DNA of 40,313 bases from Candidatus Peribacteria bacterium. GTDB lineage: Bacteria; Patescibacteriota; Gracilibacteria; Peribacterales; Peribacteraceae. Numbering within the stretch: the stretch's first letter is position 1; the number at the start of each line of letters is the position of its first letter. The stretch lies in NCBI GenBank assembly GCA_028286915.1, contig JAQBQQ010000021.1, positions 1 to 40,313 on the forward strand, in the 5' to 3' direction. The notes under the pieces were generated by a model. That model was not told the DNA's origin. It saw only the letters and a list, made by a program, of their open reading frames with translations, and did no database searches. The position numbers were made by a program, and so were the translations under genes. Shown here one piece after another: positions 26,452-36,444 of the stretch.

Positions 26452-26862
26452 ATGCAGCCCGCACTCCAGGTAAATATTTCTGTCTCCAACCAGCCAAGTT
26501 CACTCGCCCGCGTGTGCGATACGCTGCGCGCGCACTCCATTAACATCAGTGCCATTACCTGCACGGAAATGAAGGAGCGAACGACTATTCATCTTATTGT
26601 GGATGATCCGGAATCCGCCAAAATTGTTTTACGTGATCTTGGAACAGTGAGCAGCACTTTTGTCCTTGGCTTTAAAGTAAAAAACCAAACCGGTGCCATC
26701 GCCTCGCTGGGCCGCGCATGCGCGGTAGCCGGCGTGAATATCCACAATATTTTTGCCACTACCTGCGGCAAGGAAGCCATGGTCTATATATCGGTGGATG
26801 AAATAGAAAAAGCCGCCGAATCGCTAAAGGCCTGGGAACATAATCAGACCAAGCATCATTGA
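26452..26862 (+). CDS. Tandem ACT-domain protein
   Basis: VNISVSNQPSSLARVCDTLRAHSINISAITC and FKVKNQTGAIASLGRACAVAGVNIHNIFA. Confidence 0.85.
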   Translation: MQPALQVNISVSNQPSSLARVCDTLRAHSINISAITCTEMKERTTIHLIVDDPESAKIVLRDLGTVSSTFVLGFKVKNQTGAIASLGRACAVAGVNIHNIFATTCGKEAMVYISVDEIEKAAESLKAWEHNQTKHH

Positions 26863-26967
26863 TTCTCTTGCTCCTTACAGCCGGTAGTCATGCAATGCGG
26901 TTTTTCCGTTTCCACTTGCCTGTCCGGCCGCAAAATTTATGATATACGCACATTCCCCTCTTTTTCT

Positions 26968-27462
26968 ATGAAAAAACTTTTGCTCATTACTCTATCCGCA
27001 CTTTTCTTTGCGGGTTGCAATAAGCAGCAGGCTGTCACTCCTCCAGAAAGCGTACCGGTACCGCGTAGCCAGGCTGATTCATCCGTCCAGCCTTCCACTG
27101 CAGCCGGTCATCAATTTTCCACAGTCGTATACATCCGCAAGCTCTACACGCGCGGCGGCCAGCATCGCATAGAAGTTGGCACAGCAAGTGCGGCGACAGC
27201 AAGCAGTGCACAGAGTGGCTCAGTTACCGCTGCCGATACGACCACAAAGACGTACGCATTGGCAAAAGCTACCGACTTCTATATGCAGACGCGCAACCCG
27301 GCAAAGCCCGTAGCCAATGAACAAATTTCTTATGCAGTTTTTTCCTCTGCCATGAATGGCGAAGGCAAGAATATTCTTGACCGTTATACTACAGTCTCCT
27401 TCGGTCTTGAGCTGAATGATAAGGGCGAAGTAACAGCTATCCGCGAACAGCCACATTCATAA
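26968..27462 (+). CDS. Putative lipoprotein
   Basis: MKKLLLITLSALFFAGCNK lipobox. Confidence 0.75.
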   Translation: MKKLLLITLSALFFAGCNKQQAVTPPESVPVPRSQADSSVQPSTAAGHQFSTVVYIRKLYTRGGQHRIEVGTASAATASSAQSGSVTAADTTTKTYALAKATDFYMQTRNPAKPVANEQISYAVFSSAMNGEGKNILDRYTTVSFGLELNDKGEVTAIREQPHS

Positions 27463-27475
27463 GCACCTAAAAATT

Positions 27476-27504
27476 CTCTGTCGTCCGGCTGGCGGACGAC
27501 AGAG
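27476..27504 (-). terminator. Terminator of the PEP-CTERM-like gene
   Basis: CTCTGTCGTCCG-gctgg-CGGACGACAGAG, minus strand followed by AATTTTTAGG. Confidence 0.8.
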
Positions 27505-27527
27505 AGATTGCTCTTGCAGGCACAGAA

Positions 27528-28133
27528 TTATGTCTGGCGTTTGCGTCTCCAGACACATGCGGAGCCAATGCCGCCAAGCAGAAGAAGTGGCAGGCTTGCC
27601 GGCCCGGGTACGGCTCTGGACGGAGATACGGACAACGTGTAGGGCGCAAATACATTGCGTCCGGGGCTATCCGGCAGAATGACACTGGATTCCGGACCAG
27701 CCGCCCAATGCACGGTAAGCTGAGCGTTGGCCAGGCTGCCGTTATTGAACAGCGTCGTCTGCCAGTCCACCGTGGCCGAGCCGGTGTCGCGATCGATATC
27801 GATGTCGGCCCCGAACGAGCGGCTGCGTGTGAAGCCTGTAAAACTCCACTCAAGAACATCGGATCGGCCGGCATTATTCAGCGTGTCCGGCGAGAGCAGG
27901 GTAATCCCCAGACCGGATGACTGCGTGGTAATGCGGGCGTAGTCGAAATTTTTCGACATATCGCCGATGGTGAGCGACAGCCCGGTAATTTCCTCCGGGC
28001 CGTTATTGAGGCCCGTAAAAAGCAGTGAATCAACTGTCGTCTGGGACTTTCGCTCCATGGTGAGCACAAAATCCGCACGCGCCCCGGCCGCCAAGCCTGT
28101 GAGCGCGGCCAGAACAACCAGAAACCGCAGCAT
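27528..28133 (-). CDS. Secreted protein with PEP-CTERM-like sorting signal
   Basis: Signal peptide MLRFLVVLAALTGLAAGARA; C-term VPGPASLPLLLLGGIGSACVWRRKRQT; AGGAGG RBS 6 nt upstream of 28133. Confidence 0.8.
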   Translation of the reverse strand: MLRFLVVLAALTGLAAGARADFVLTMERKSQTTVDSLLFTGLNNGPEEITGLSLTIGDMSKNFDYARITTQSSGLGITLLSPDTLNNAGRSDVLEWSFTGFTRSRSFGADIDIDRDTGSATVDWQTTLFNNGSLANAQLTVHWAAGPESSVILPDSPGRNVFAPYTLSVSPSRAVPGPASLPLLLLGGIGSACVWRRKRQT

Positions 28134-28229
28134 GACATACCTCCTGTGACAAAGAGCAGAGTTCATCCATTCCACGCGGAATGGAAATCAGTACACCAGT
28201 TCTCAGGCGACAACACACGGGTATGTCAT
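28132..28229 (-). promoter_or_regulatory. Leader hairpin overlapping RBS end and start codon
   Basis: ATGACATACC (28220-28229 on minus) pairs with GGTATGTCAT (28132-28141); inner TCCATTCC-gcgt-GGAATGGA. Confidence 0.6.
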
Positions 28230-28325
28230 GTATGAATATTTGGCATAGTCTATTTTTGCTCTTCTGCCTAACAAAAAATCGGTTCTGCGGGTGAGTGGAA
28301 CGCCCCCTGCAGGAACCTCCAAACG

Positions 28326-29315
28326 TTACCGGGAACTTTCCTGAAACGGCTTGTTATCACACTGGTCATTCTCCGCCGAACAACCGAGCTGCACCCAATC
28401 GTAAAACGCTTTTGTGTCACCATCAAACGCCATAATGACGCGCTGGATTTCCGGGAATTGCGTAAGCGTGGCATCTACCTGTGATAAAAATTCGGCGCTG
28501 CCGCAACTGGAAGAGGCATTGGGAATCTGCTGACGCAGATCTTTCAAGTCCAGGTAGGCCGTTCCGTTTTTGAGCCTTAGGCTTCGTACGGCACCGGCTG
28601 TCTGGCGCGAAAAGAAGGACTGATAGCCCTGCTTCTTTTCTTCATCGGTCGGCCCGGCAAAAAGTTTTTTAATCATCGCCAGGGGGATATTCTGCTTGTC
28701 CTCCACGTTCCGCATGACCGGAAACGTAGCCGCACATTCTTTATGCAGGTTGAAGGCATTATTACCAAAAAAGACATAATATGACACGTAGGTGTAAGGC
28801 TCTGCGCCCGGCAGAGAAAAGCTGTTGATAATTTCATCTATATCCTGCGCCATGCGGTTGTATTCCTGCTGTACCGGCCCGGTATAGGCAGTATCCAATG
28901 CGCGCGTAACGGTAAACACATGTGTTTTTGTTCTGGCGAATGCCTCAATATTCAGAAGCGGCTCCGTCCCGTTCACCATTTCATTCCAGGCTGCGGTTGA
29001 GTAGGCGATAATACGAAAAATAAATGACGCTGGCTCACCGCCACCGGTATAGTCAAACGATGTAACGATGACATTCTCATCGTGCGTGTCAGTGGTAATG
29101 CGGTATCTGCCTTTCCACGAAGGCGGAATTTCCACCGTAAAACCAAGCAAAGGATGCCGGTATAGTTCCGGCTGCAACTGTGCACTGCCCGAGGTGGTCA
29201 ATGTTCCATCACCATTCGTTGCAGGCGTACAACCGATCGTGAGCGTGAACATAAGAAAACCAATAATAATGGCAAGCCACTGGAAACGCATCGCCAGCGG
29301 ATGAGGATGGTACAT
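28326..29315 (-). CDS. Putative lipoprotein with C-terminal GerMN-like domain
   Basis: FTLTIGCTPA lipobox; LAMIKKLFAGPTDEEKKQGYQSFF...SLRLKNGTAYLDLKD. Confidence 0.75.
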   Translation of the reverse strand: MYHPHPLAMRFQWLAIIIGFLMFTLTIGCTPATNGDGTLTTSGSAQLQPELYRHPLLGFTVEIPPSWKGRYRITTDTHDENVIVTSFDYTGGGEPASFIFRIIAYSTAAWNEMVNGTEPLLNIEAFARTKTHVFTVTRALDTAYTGPVQQEYNRMAQDIDEIINSFSLPGAEPYTYVSYYVFFGNNAFNLHKECAATFPVMRNVEDKQNIPLAMIKKLFAGPTDEEKKQGYQSFFSRQTAGAVRSLRLKNGTAYLDLKDLRQQIPNASSSCGSAEFLSQVDATLTQFPEIQRVIMAFDGDTKAFYDWVQLGCSAENDQCDNKPFQESSR

Positions 29316-29410
29316 GGTGGAGAAAGTACATCCATTACAACGAACAACGGGTCCGATTGTGACACGGAACCGCTCGACGAATGCACACTCTTTCGCTTTG
29401 GTGTGATCTA

Positions 29411-29887
29411 TTATGAGTGCGCCTGTATATCCTGCAACACTTCCCGGGGGTGTTCCTCCGGCGATACGTTCTCATATATTTTTACTATAGTTCCCTCCGG
29501 GTTTATGAGGAAACTCGTCCGAAGGGTACCAAGATATTCGCGTCCCATAAATTTTTTCGGCTTCCAGACATTATAGGCCTGCACCACTTCTTTCTGCTCA
29601 TCGGCCAATAAGGTAAACGGCAAAGCGTACGTATCGGCAAACTTGCGATGACTCTTAACCGAGTTCGTACTGATGCCGAATATGCGGGCATTTTTGGCGG
29701 CAAATTCTTTTTGCAAGTCTCTAAAACCGCACGCCTCTTTCGTACAGCCCGGCGTATCATCTTTCGGATAAAAATACAGCAACACCCACTGGCCTTTGTA
29801 ACTGCCAAGCGTGTGCATGGTTCCATCCTGGTCCGGCAGTGTAAAATCCGGGGCCGGCGAATGAAGATCAGGAGACATATGCATCAA
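29411..29887 (-). CDS. bcp: Thioredoxin-dependent peroxiredoxin (BCP type)
   Basis: APDFTLPDQDGTMHTLGSYKGQWVLLYFYPKDDTPGCTKEACGFRD. Confidence 0.95.
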   Translation of the reverse strand: MMHMSPDLHSPAPDFTLPDQDGTMHTLGSYKGQWVLLYFYPKDDTPGCTKEACGFRDLQKEFAAKNARIFGISTNSVKSHRKFADTYALPFTLLADEQKEVVQAYNVWKPKKFMGREYLGTLRTSFLINPEGTIVKIYENVSPEEHPREVLQDIQAHS

Positions 29888-29935
29888 TCATACATCTCTT
29901 ACAATCTCAAATGCCATACTTCCGGCCATATAATA

Positions 29936-30616
29936 TCAGTGATTTTTCAATCTCTTTTTTACGGCGTCACTTTGTAGTTCTCTGATTGCATCTCTGCCAA
30001 TCCATTTTGCCGAACGGCTGTCCATGACAACCAGTTCTTGCGCCACGGCCATTGCCAGCGGGTGAAGCGAAGCGCTGCGCTTACCGATTTGCCGGAGCGC
30101 CCAGTTGACCGCTTTCTTTACAAAGTTCCGGTCATCATGGGCATATTTTTTGATGAGCGGGAAAAACTGAACAAATTTTGTATCCGTACTTTTCTTGTCA
30201 TGAACAGCAAGTGCAGCCATAAGAGCAAACCCGGCACGACGCGTATATTCCACCTCGCTCGCGGCCCATTCTGCAGCTTTGGCATACGCAAAGGGCGTGC
30301 GGTCAAACACATTGCCACATACCTGGTCACACACATCCCATGAATCAAAGCCGGCAACCCAGCTGTCCATCTGCTGCCCGGTCACGCGTAACGGGTCTTC
30401 AATCATGCCGGCCAGAATGCGCGCTTCATGAAAACCGGACTGCCACAAACCCTGCGCCAGCGCATGATCTTTACCTGTCTTCCTGGCAAGTGCGCGCAGA
30501 ACAGGAATAGAAATTCCCATGAGTTGTTTCCCCTTCACGCCGAAGCGCGCCATACCTTTTACGTTATCCGGGTTGGCATGGGAGTGGAGAACGGCTAAAA
30601 CCTCTTTGGTGGTCAT
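29936..30616 (-). CDS. DNA alkylation repair protein (AlkD-like HEAT repeats)
   Basis: [61 protein letters not shown]. Confidence 0.9.
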   Translation of the reverse strand: MTTKEVLAVLHSHANPDNVKGMARFGVKGKQLMGISIPVLRALARKTGKDHALAQGLWQSGFHEARILAGMIEDPLRVTGQQMDSWVAGFDSWDVCDQVCGNVFDRTPFAYAKAAEWAASEVEYTRRAGFALMAALAVHDKKSTDTKFVQFFPLIKKYAHDDRNFVKKAVNWALRQIGKRSASLHPLAMAVAQELVVMDSRSAKWIGRDAIRELQSDAVKKRLKNH

Positions 30617-30762
30617 ATAATCGCATGAAGCTGATACAAAGACATATCACAACGAACCGGCTGGAAAACGATGGAAATATTCTTCCCGGTGCACGCCGGC
30701 AATCTGGCAGAAACACGGCCAATTCACGGGAAATACGAAGGCGCCTGTGCTATACTTATACC

Positions 30763-31242
30763 ATGTCATCCACTCAACTTGCTACATTTGGCGCCGGCTG
30801 CTTCTGGGGCGTAGAGGAAACATTCCGCCAATTACCGGGTGTCCTGGAAACAGCTGTAGGTTATACCGGCGGCACGCTGGAGAACCCGACATACGAAGCC
30901 GTCTGCAATAATTCCACCGGTCATGCGGAAGCCGTGCAGATAACATACGACCCGGCTCAGGTTACCTACGAGCAACTGCTGGATGTGTTTTGGAATAACC
31001 ATAACCCCACCACGCCCAACCAGCAGGGGCCGGACTTCGGCACACAGTACCGGTCGGCGATTTTCTTCCACACGCCCGCGCAGGAAGAAGCGGCCAAAAA
31101 ATCAAAAGAAACACTGGATGCATCCGGTAAATGGAAAAAGCCCGTTGTTACGGATATTGTCCCGGCCGAAAAATTCTGGGAAGCCGAAGAATATCATCAA
31201 AAGTATTTACTAAAGCGCGGCCTGGATGCGTGTCATATATAA
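30763..31242 (+). CDS. msrA: Peptide methionine sulfoxide reductase A
   Basis: [59 protein letters not shown]. Confidence 0.95.
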   Translation: MSSTQLATFGAGCFWGVEETFRQLPGVLETAVGYTGGTLENPTYEAVCNNSTGHAEAVQITYDPAQVTYEQLLDVFWNNHNPTTPNQQGPDFGTQYRSAIFFHTPAQEEAAKKSKETLDASGKWKKPVVTDIVPAEKFWEAEEYHQKYLLKRGLDACHI

Positions 31243-31525
31243 CGACTACAAGGTCGTATCAAGCACACAAAATCATACCGGACGCTACGACACTATTGGC
31301 TATTCGGCTGCATAACAGATTGATCATTACGCTGCCTGATAATCTGAATCCCAGGCTCCCGCATTTTCGTACCGGCTCCGCATATATGGCATGCGATTGT
31401 CAATGCCAGGAAATATCGAAATATACACGATGTGATGAGTGGAAATACCGGACCGGCATGACCCCCTGTCTCTTTATATTGTGACCTGTATTTTCCTGCT
31501 ATTCTACCGGTGACCTTACCGCACT

Positions 31526-33463
31526 ATGGCTTTTCATTCCGGTTCCGAAGCAGCTCAGAAAAAATCTCTTGAAGAAGTACATGGCACCGTACCTGTCCGC
31601 TTCCCCCGCTTCTGGCGGCGGCTATTTGCATTTGCAGGACCGGCTTATATTGTGAGTGTCGGCTATATGGACCCGGGGAACTGGGCGACGGATATTGCCG
31701 GTGGCTCCCGATTCGGGTATGAACTGCTGTGGGTATTACTGATGTCCAACATCATGGCGCTCATTTTGCAGACGCTGTCCGCCCGAATGGGAATCGTAAT
31801 GGGCAGGGACCTGGCACAGGCGTGCCGCGAAACATATTCGCGATCTGTTTCCCTGGCTCTGTGGCTGCTCTGTGAAGTTGCCATTGCCGCGTGCGATCTT
31901 GCCGAGGTAATCGGAACGGTCATTGGCCTGAATCTTCTTTTTGGCCTGCCACTGGAGATCGGCATTATTCTCACTGTATTTGATACATTCCTGCTACTGG
32001 CCATTCAGAAACTCGGCATGCGTAAAATGGAGGCGTTCATTTTACTTCTGGTGGTTACCGTCGGCGCGTGTTTCTTTGTAGAAATTATCTGGTCTCAGCC
32101 GCAGTGGAACGGCGTGCTCCGGGGACTTTTACCGTCACTTTCTGCCAGGCCGCCGTTTATTTTTAAGGATAACGGGGCACTGTATGTGGCCATTGGTATT
32201 CTTGGTGCAACAGTGATGCCGCATAATCTGTATCTGCATTCGGCGCTGGTGCAATCCCGAAAAATCGAGCGAACACCGGAAAAAATGCGTGAAGCGTGTC
32301 GCTTCAATCTTTTTGATTCATTCATTGCCTTAAATGCAGCATTCTTTGTGAATGCCGCCATTCTCATATTGGCAGCGTCCGCTTTTTACCGGCACGGGCA
32401 GGTAGTCGAGAGCATTGAGCAGGCATATGCACTGTTGCCGCAATTCCTTGGCGCATCAACGGCCAGTAGTCTGTTTGCCATTGCCCTTCTTTCATCGGGG
32501 CAAAGTTCCACGCTTACCGGCACACTCGCCGGCCAGATTGTCATGGAGGGCTTCCTGCATTTACGCATCCAGCCATGGCTGCGGCGGCTTATTACCCGTT
32601 CCATTGCCGTTCTGCCGGCCATGGTGACTATCTATATTCTTGGCGCACATCATTTGCAGGATCTTCTTATTTTAAGCCAGGTGGTGCTGAGCCTGCAGCT
32701 GCCATTCGCCATCATTCCGCTTATTCATATTACCAGTGACCCCCGCCGCATGGGCAACTTTGCCAGCAGGCAATGGCTGAAAATTATAGCCTGGCTTGCA
32801 GCCGGCATTATCATCGCTCTGAATGTCTATCTTGTCGTGTCGCAAATCGTCAGCTGGTCTGCCGCTTTGCAGGCTGCGGGCTACTCGCCATTATGGATTC
32901 AGCTCACTGCCATACCGCTGGCCATTGCCTGTACATGCCTGCTCGTCTGGCTTTTAGTGCAGCCGATTATAGCCTGGCGGCCATCCCCGTCTGCCGTGAG
33001 AAGCTTCCCCATTCAAGATACACAAGCCATGATGCATGGCTTAACCCGGCCTCGGTACACAAAAATCGGCGTTGCGGTGGAGAACAAGCCGGAAGATATT
33101 CAGGTACTGCATCATGCGGTGGCTCTGGCAAAAAGCCATCATGCCGAACTGCTGATTATCCATGTAGTGGATGGTGTAGGCGGCCAATGGTATGGCAAAG
33201 AAACGAGTGATCGCGAAAGCCAGTCGGACGCCACATATCTGGATGAACTGGTGACGGCGCTGGAAAAAGAGCAGGTACGCGCCCGGGGCATTCTGCGCTT
33301 CGGCAAACCCGCGAACGAACTTCTACAAACCATACGGGACGAAAATATCGATTTCTTTATTTTACGCTCGCACGGTCACGGCTTCTGGGCGGATCGCTTT
33401 CTTGGTCACACCATTGAAATTATCCGGCATAAGGCTTCCATTCCGGTTCTAGCCGTACGCTAG
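31526..33463 (+). CDS. mntH: Nramp-family metal transporter fused to C-terminal UspA domain
   Basis: MDPGNWATDIAGGSRFGY and GATVMPHNLYLHSALVQSR motifs; C-term KIGVAVENKPEDIQVLHHAVALAKSHHAELLIIHVV...HGHGFWADRFLGHTIEIIRHKASIPVLAVR. Confidence 0.92.
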   Translation: MAFHSGSEAAQKKSLEEVHGTVPVRFPRFWRRLFAFAGPAYIVSVGYMDPGNWATDIAGGSRFGYELLWVLLMSNIMALILQTLSARMGIVMGRDLAQACRETYSRSVSLALWLLCEVAIAACDLAEVIGTVIGLNLLFGLPLEIGIILTVFDTFLLLAIQKLGMRKMEAFILLLVVTVGACFFVEIIWSQPQWNGVLRGLLPSLSARPPFIFKDNGALYVAIGILGATVMPHNLYLHSALVQSRKIERTPEKMREACRFNLFDSFIALNAAFFVNAAILILAASAFYRHGQVVESIEQAYALLPQFLGASTASSLFAIALLSSGQSSTLTGTLAGQIVMEGFLHLRIQPWLRRLITRSIAVLPAMVTIYILGAHHLQDLLILSQVVLSLQLPFAIIPLIHITSDPRRMGNFASRQWLKIIAWLAAGIIIALNVYLVVSQIVSWSAALQAAGYSPLWIQLTAIPLAIACTCLLVWLLVQPIIAWRPSPSAVRSFPIQDTQAMMHGLTRPRYTKIGVAVENKPEDIQVLHHAVALAKSHHAELLIIHVVDGVGGQWYGKETSDRESQSDATYLDELVTALEKEQVRARGILRFGKPANELLQTIRDENIDFFILRSHGHGFWADRFLGHTIEIIRHKASIPVLAVR

Positions 33464-33569
33464 ATATATACCCATATACCCGGTCTCATTTGACAGGGAA
33501 TTATGTAAGCAGGTTACTTAAAATCCGTCAGCAACTGCGTAACTTTCTTATTTATTCCCCCCTCTTTTT

Positions 33570-33758
33570 ATGTGGCAGCAATGGGTTAATGGAGTTCTGG
33601 GTATCTGGATCATCGCGGTGCCGTTTCTTGGCCTTTCCGCGGCACAGAATTTGTGGGTTCTTGCCATTACAGGCCTTGTCATCGCTATTCTCGGCTTCTG
33701 GGGAGCCATCCAGCACCGGACAATGCATGAGGAAGGACACTCGATGAGCCGGGCATAA
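33570..33758 (+). CDS. Small two-TM SPW-repeat-like protein
   Basis: MWQQWVNGVLGIWIIAVPFLGLSAAQNLWVLAITGLVIAILGFWGAIQHR. Confidence 0.6.
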   Translation: MWQQWVNGVLGIWIIAVPFLGLSAAQNLWVLAITGLVIAILGFWGAIQHRTMHEEGHSMSRA

Positions 33759-33919
33759 CCCGCCAGGGTATAGAGTGCCTGCAAGTAACAACCTATGGGT
33801 ACGCAGCGGAAGAGTCCTGAAAACCGATTACTAACGGGGCTCCCCGCTGTGGAACGATGTGCAAACTTTTGATGTGACATTCCCGTAAGAACGGTCTTTT
33901 GCCGCCGTCACAGAATGGT

Positions 33920-34282
33920 ATGGCAGCCGTCCATCCTCCAGCCTCTGCATCCGATAAACCTTCTCCCATGGAAAAGGAAGCCGAGCAGGAAAAGGCCGAG
34001 GCAGAGTTGCAAAAGTGGCGGGCCCGGCTTTCGGAAATGGAAGTGACGGACTCCGAGTTGCTGGCGGAGGCCAAACGAAAACACCAAGAGTACCGGCAGC
34101 AACTCCATCATCAGATTATAAAAGCGGCCCATGCCGTTGAGACTCTTAGGGTCGTAGGCGAAGATGCTCGCGAGGATGCCAGAATCCATTTGCAATACCT
34201 GTGGGAGGCACTGGAAGACACATGGGCATTCTGGACGAGCCTGCGTAAAAATGAGAGAGCGACCTTTGGCAGTGAATTCTAA
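33920..34282 (+). CDS. Hypothetical coiled-coil protein
   Basis: EKEAEQEKAEAELQKWRARLSEMEVTDSELLAEAKRKHQEYRQQL. Confidence 0.55.
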   Translation: MAAVHPPASASDKPSPMEKEAEQEKAEAELQKWRARLSEMEVTDSELLAEAKRKHQEYRQQLHHQIIKAAHAVETLRVVGEDAREDARIHLQYLWEALEDTWAFWTSLRKNERATFGSEF

Positions 34283-34471
34283 AAAGATCACCTATGTTTA
34301 TCGGCTGACATTTTCTGATTTATTATACGTCAGGCTGTCTGGAGGTTGTAACGATGCCTGTTTTGAAGGTAGCAGGGCAAGCGGGTCACCCTGATACTAT
34401 GAGACGACAAGTCCCCGTGTCATGGGATGCGACTTGTTCGCTATTTCGGTCATACGGAGTATTCTTATGCC

Positions 34472-34888
34472 ATGCGTAGACAACTTCTCATCAATATACC
34501 GGTGAGTGACCCCAAAAAGTCCAAGCGTTTTTTTGAGGAAGTAGGATTTTCACTGAATAAGGAACTGACCGATGAACAGGCCACCTGTTTCGATATAGAT
34601 GACAATATCAAGATCGCCTTGTTGCCTATCGATCATTTTATGTCTGCCATCAATAACCATGAGGTGGCCGATACATCAAAGTGCAATGAAGTACTTCTTT
34701 CGATTGGGGTAACGGGCAGGGAAGAAGTTGATATAATCATGACCAAAGCAATCGCTGCGGGGGGCAACAAACTGAGTGAGCCAACAGATTATGGTTCGAT
34801 CTATGGTGCAACTTTCGCAGATCCAGATGGCCATCAATGGAATATTTACTATATGGAACCCACGAAAAATCTGCCAAAACGCCCGTGA
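34472..34888 (+). CDS. VOC/glyoxalase family protein
   Basis: INIPVSDPKKSKRFFEEVGFSL, YGSIYGATFADPDGHQWNIYYMEP. Confidence 0.85.
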   Translation: MRRQLLINIPVSDPKKSKRFFEEVGFSLNKELTDEQATCFDIDDNIKIALLPIDHFMSAINNHEVADTSKCNEVLLSIGVTGREEVDIIMTKAIAAGGNKLSEPTDYGSIYGATFADPDGHQWNIYYMEPTKNLPKRP

Positions 34889-35155
34889 CCTAAGTGAGGA
34901 GCTTTGAAAAGATAGAGACAGACGGGTCTGGAATATTTGTACACGCTGGTAAGACACTGGCGACTCGAACTAGCAGCCGGGCACTTTAGTGTAGCTCTTG
35001 GCCGGTCAACCGGTCCTATTAATCACAATTGGGAATTGTGGATGATTTTTTGAAATTTTACTTGTTTGGATCTTGGTAATATCAAAGATTTCATATTAGC
35101 TTTTAAGCTATATTACTATTCCCTGATGTCAGGATGGTTCCCTTAGCACTAAAAT

Positions 35156-35563
35156 TTAAATTTGAATAATTTCTAAACAATTCGTAAATTTAGAAAGATG
35201 TCCCATTCTAGAGTCTGTTGTTATAAGAGTAGCTTCTTCATCGTCACAAAATGCAATAATCCACATATCATTGTCTTTCTTGCAGCCTGTTTCTTTACTT
35301 GCAGCTTTAAGTTTTGCATGTCTAAAAGCAACTGTCTCAGTAATAGGTAGAACTGGGAAGCTATGTATAGCTAGCATTATTTCATCAACTTCATTACTTT
35401 TAATCTTTGGTATTGTAAGAATTCCATAATATGCTTCTGAAATTGTTATTGGGGTAATATATGTTTGTGATCTTGGAAGTTCATTAATTCGGCGCACTAC
35501 TGTCTCTCGCCCTTCAAGTAAGTGTGAGATTGTGCAAGTGTCTATTATGTATTTAATTGCCAT
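35156..35563 (-). CDS. vapC: PIN-domain ribonuclease (VapC-type toxin)
   Basis: YIIDTCTISHLLEG, SEAYYGI, DNDMWIIAFC, LITTDSRMGHLSKF. Confidence 0.85.
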   Translation of the reverse strand: MAIKYIIDTCTISHLLEGRETVVRRINELPRSQTYITPITISEAYYGILTIPKIKSNEVDEIMLAIHSFPVLPITETVAFRHAKLKAASKETGCKKDNDMWIIAFCDDEEATLITTDSRMGHLSKFTNCLEIIQI

Positions 35564-35714
35564 TTCTAACTTCTCTCATATTCCTTAAAGCTGCTTTAAT
35601 CGCAGGGCTTGCATTGGCAAATTTGCCAGCAACATCCTGCCACTCCTGACGAACTTTAAATGTTCCACCGTCTCGATTCTTTTGCATGCCATTAGTGCTG
35701 AAGCTACTTTCCAT
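35553..35714 (-). CDS. Candidate cognate antitoxin (53 aa, below ORF-track cut-off)
   Basis: MESSFSTNGMQKNRDGGTFKVRQEWQDVAGKFANASPAIKAALRNMREVRNGN*; overlaps the vapC start by 11 nt. Confidence 0.6.
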   Translation of the reverse strand: MESSFSTNGMQKNRDGGTFKVRQEWQDVAGKFANASPAIKAALRNMREVRNGN

Positions 35715-35838
35715 AAATTTATTATGGTTTTTTTATTATAAATTTCAATCAATCAATGTAGCCGGAAAGACAATGGGTTATCCCCACGAAATTACTTTGC
35801 CATCCGCGATGCATCCCACGTCCATCTAATATCCCGAA

Positions 35839-36402
35839 ATGGACGTGGACAAGTTGTCCGAGACGGGATACCATACGGACAATTTTCTTTTTGCTCCTAT
35901 GCATAAACTTCCAATCACTGAGCTGAATAAAATTATCGAAGATCTTGTGAGTCAAATTACGCGTTCGAAAGAAAGTGAAAACCAAGCCATGGAACAACTT
36001 AAAGCATGTCAGGAAAAGACTGCAATTTTTGAGCATCAATATGGAGTAGCTATTGAATTCCGTGCAATGCAGTATCCGGAAACCGCAAACTTAAATCCAA
36101 ACCTGTCAAAACAAATTCCGGTAGCCATTATGGACAGCAAGCGTCCGGTTAGCTTTTCTCTAAAAGAATACCAAAGCCATTTTGAGCCCTATCTAACCTT
36201 GCGCGGATCGTCACATTTTAAAGAAATTCATAAGTATTTTAATTCCACTCTTAAACAAAAAATCTCTGTCGATCAAGTTTATCGCGCGCTTAAAAGGCTA
36301 GCAGAGGATAAAACTTCAACAATCGGTTTTGATATAGACAATAAGAAGCCTCCATATACAAGAGGTGGGTATTTCAAAATTAAGAAACCCGCACATGAAT
36401 AA
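35839..36402 (+). CDS. Hypothetical protein with coiled coil and wHTH-like C-terminus
   Basis: Complete 187-aa ORF. Confidence 0.6.
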   Translation: MDVDKLSETGYHTDNFLFAPMHKLPITELNKIIEDLVSQITRSKESENQAMEQLKACQEKTAIFEHQYGVAIEFRAMQYPETANLNPNLSKQIPVAIMDSKRPVSFSLKEYQSHFEPYLTLRGSSHFKEIHKYFNSTLKQKISVDQVYRALKRLAEDKTSTIGFDIDNKKPPYTRGGYFKIKKPAHE

Positions 36403-36444
36403 GATGTGTGAGTTTCGCTGATCTTTATATTATGGGTAGAGGGT

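Noticed and set aside
31243-31525. Possible manganese (yybP-ykoY) riboswitch upstream of the Nramp gene
   Set aside because: No matching conserved loop sequences found in the 280-bp spacer.
34959-35020. Degenerate tRNA-like sequence (ctggcgactcgaactagcag...ggccggtcaaccgg)
   Set aside because: Only scattered resemblance to a T-arm; no consistent acceptor or anticodon stem.
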